Shown here: piece by piece, positions 52,675-53,223 of the stretch
Layout of the letters: the number at the start of each line of letters is the position of its first letter
How positions within the stretch are numbered: the stretch's first letter is position 1
Origin: Prochlorococcus sp. AG-347-E23
Lineage (GTDB): Bacteria > Cyanobacteriota > Cyanobacteriia > PCC-6307 > Cyanobiaceae
DNA: 53,223 bases
NCBI GenBank assembly: GCA_003281685.1
Contig: QCBH01000010.1
Span: 1-53,223 of the forward strand
Direction of reading: 5' to 3'
Position numbers and translations under genes: made by a program
Notes under the pieces: model-generated
The model's database searches: none
What the model saw: the letters and a program-made list of their open reading frames with translations, nothing else
What the model was told of the DNA's origin: nothing

Positions 52675-53223
52675 ATGATTTGGCCTTTTAGACGAAAGTC
52701 AAAAAAAAGATTGGCTCGGATAGTAATTGATGAGCCTATTACAAGTTCAACAAGAATTTCTGTCCTTAAAGCTCTTAAACAAATTGAGGATAGAGAATTT
52801 CCTGCTTTAATCGTGAGAATTGATTCTCCAGGGGGTACTGTTGGGGATAGCCAAGAAATATACTCTGCTATTAAAAGATTAAAAGATAAAGGATGTAAAG
52901 TCATTGCTAGTTTTGGGAACATCTCAGCATCAGGAGGTGTTTACATTGGTGTTGCATCTGACAAAATAGTTGCCAATCCAGGCACAATTACAGGTTCTAT
53001 TGGTGTGATTATAAGAGGAAATAATTTATCTGAATTATTAGATAAAATCGGCATTAAATTTGAAACTGTTAAAAGCGGTGTATTTAAAGATATACTTTCG
53101 CCAGATAAACCTCTAAGCGAGGAGGGTAGAAATCTACTTCAAGGACTAATAAATGAAAGTTACAAACAATTTACTGAAGCTGTAGCTGAAGGAAGGAATT
53201 TACCTGTAGAAGAAGTAAGGAAA
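52675..53223 (+). CDS. sppA: Signal peptide peptidase SppA (5' part, runs off the window)
   Basis: 183 codons from ATG 52675 with no stop before the edge. RIDSPGGTVGDSQEIYSAIK forms the oxyanion region, the nucleophile Ser86 is in SASGGVYIG, and Lys138 in GVFKDILSPDKPLSEEGR is the general base; the 52-residue spacing matches short SppA proteases. It degrades cleaved signal peptides in the membrane. There is no N-terminal membrane anchor visible. Confidence 0.93.
   Translation, partial: MIWPFRRKSKKRLARIVIDEPITSSTRISVLKALKQIEDREFPALIVRIDSPGGTVGDSQEIYSAIKRLKDKGCKVIASFGNISASGGVYIGVASDKIVANPGTITGSIGVIIRGNNLSELLDKIGIKFETVKSGVFKDILSPDKPLSEEGRNLLQGLINESYKQFTEAVAEGRNLPVEEVRK

Noticed and set aside
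52662..52922. Minus-strand ORF of 86 codons
   Set aside because: It is a shadow of the sppA gene, whose catalytic residues are clear on the plus strand.

Overview
This window reads as chromosome of a high-light-adapted Prochlorococcus. The DNA is very AT-rich, the genes are short and tightly packed on both strands, and GTG or TTG starts are common. The diagnostic gene set is marine cyanobacterial: psbD-psbC (photosystem II D2 and CP43), petM, ycf4, ycf39, a Pcb chlorophyll-binding antenna, tandem high-light-inducible proteins (HLIPs), a fused NADPH-thioredoxin reductase/thioredoxin (NTRC), flavodoxin, FutA/IdiA, DUF1651, DUF1824 and DUF3386 proteins, and a bacterial MIF. No phage structural gene, transposase, integrase or CRISPR array is visible.

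Layout. 1-5.7 kb: SelO, a secreted cupin, an HLIP cluster with one frameshifted member, and small orphan membrane proteins. 5.7-18.0 kb: core genes ychF, an HlyD-type adaptor, polA, cysS, dxr plus a thioredoxin-like ferredoxin, a YheT-type hydrolase, and the three-gene proton-translocating transhydrogenase. 18.1-30.2 kb: NTRC, infA, ycf39, petM, a hydrolase plus ilvH, a cyclophilin-like lipoprotein plus ycf4, psbD-psbC, maf, and cobQ plus a 2Fe-2S protein. 30.3-36.8 kb: the accessory stretch. It holds a glycine-rich, GC-rich putative outer-membrane protein, two copies of a VTT/TVP38-like membrane protein, a rhomboid protease, a Yfr2-like RNA, decaying small genes, a 12-bp repeat family, and tRNA-Ser(CGA) with a 14-bp copy of its 3' end 1.7 kb away. 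36.8-46.0 kb: an iron- and light-related neighbourhood with futA, a PiuC-like dioxygenase, a porin, glyQ, MIF, DUF3386, Pcb and flavodoxin. 46-53.2 kb: a peroxiredoxin-like protein, a SemiSWEET, an AEC permease with a disturbed 5' end, two glycosyltransferases, a DMT exporter, and the start of sppA running off the window.

How parts may work together. FutA (ferric iron binding) is divergent from the PiuC-like dioxygenase, and flavodoxin lies directly upstream of a Pcb antenna gene in an arrangement like isiAB; both suggest iron-responsive control (inference). Best candidates for something undescribed: (1) the 564-residue protein at 30351-32045, with three internal repeats and a composition break; (2) the 34984-36707 segment, a methyltransferase plus VTT gene pair with 12-bp repeats bounded by a tRNA-Ser 3'-end repeat, which looks like a tRNA-targeted insertion without its own recombinase. 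Several small genes carry single lesions (hli, a VTT copy, a 76-codon gene, the AEC permease, the start of a cyclophilin). These are real decay or sequence error, and raw reads would tell.
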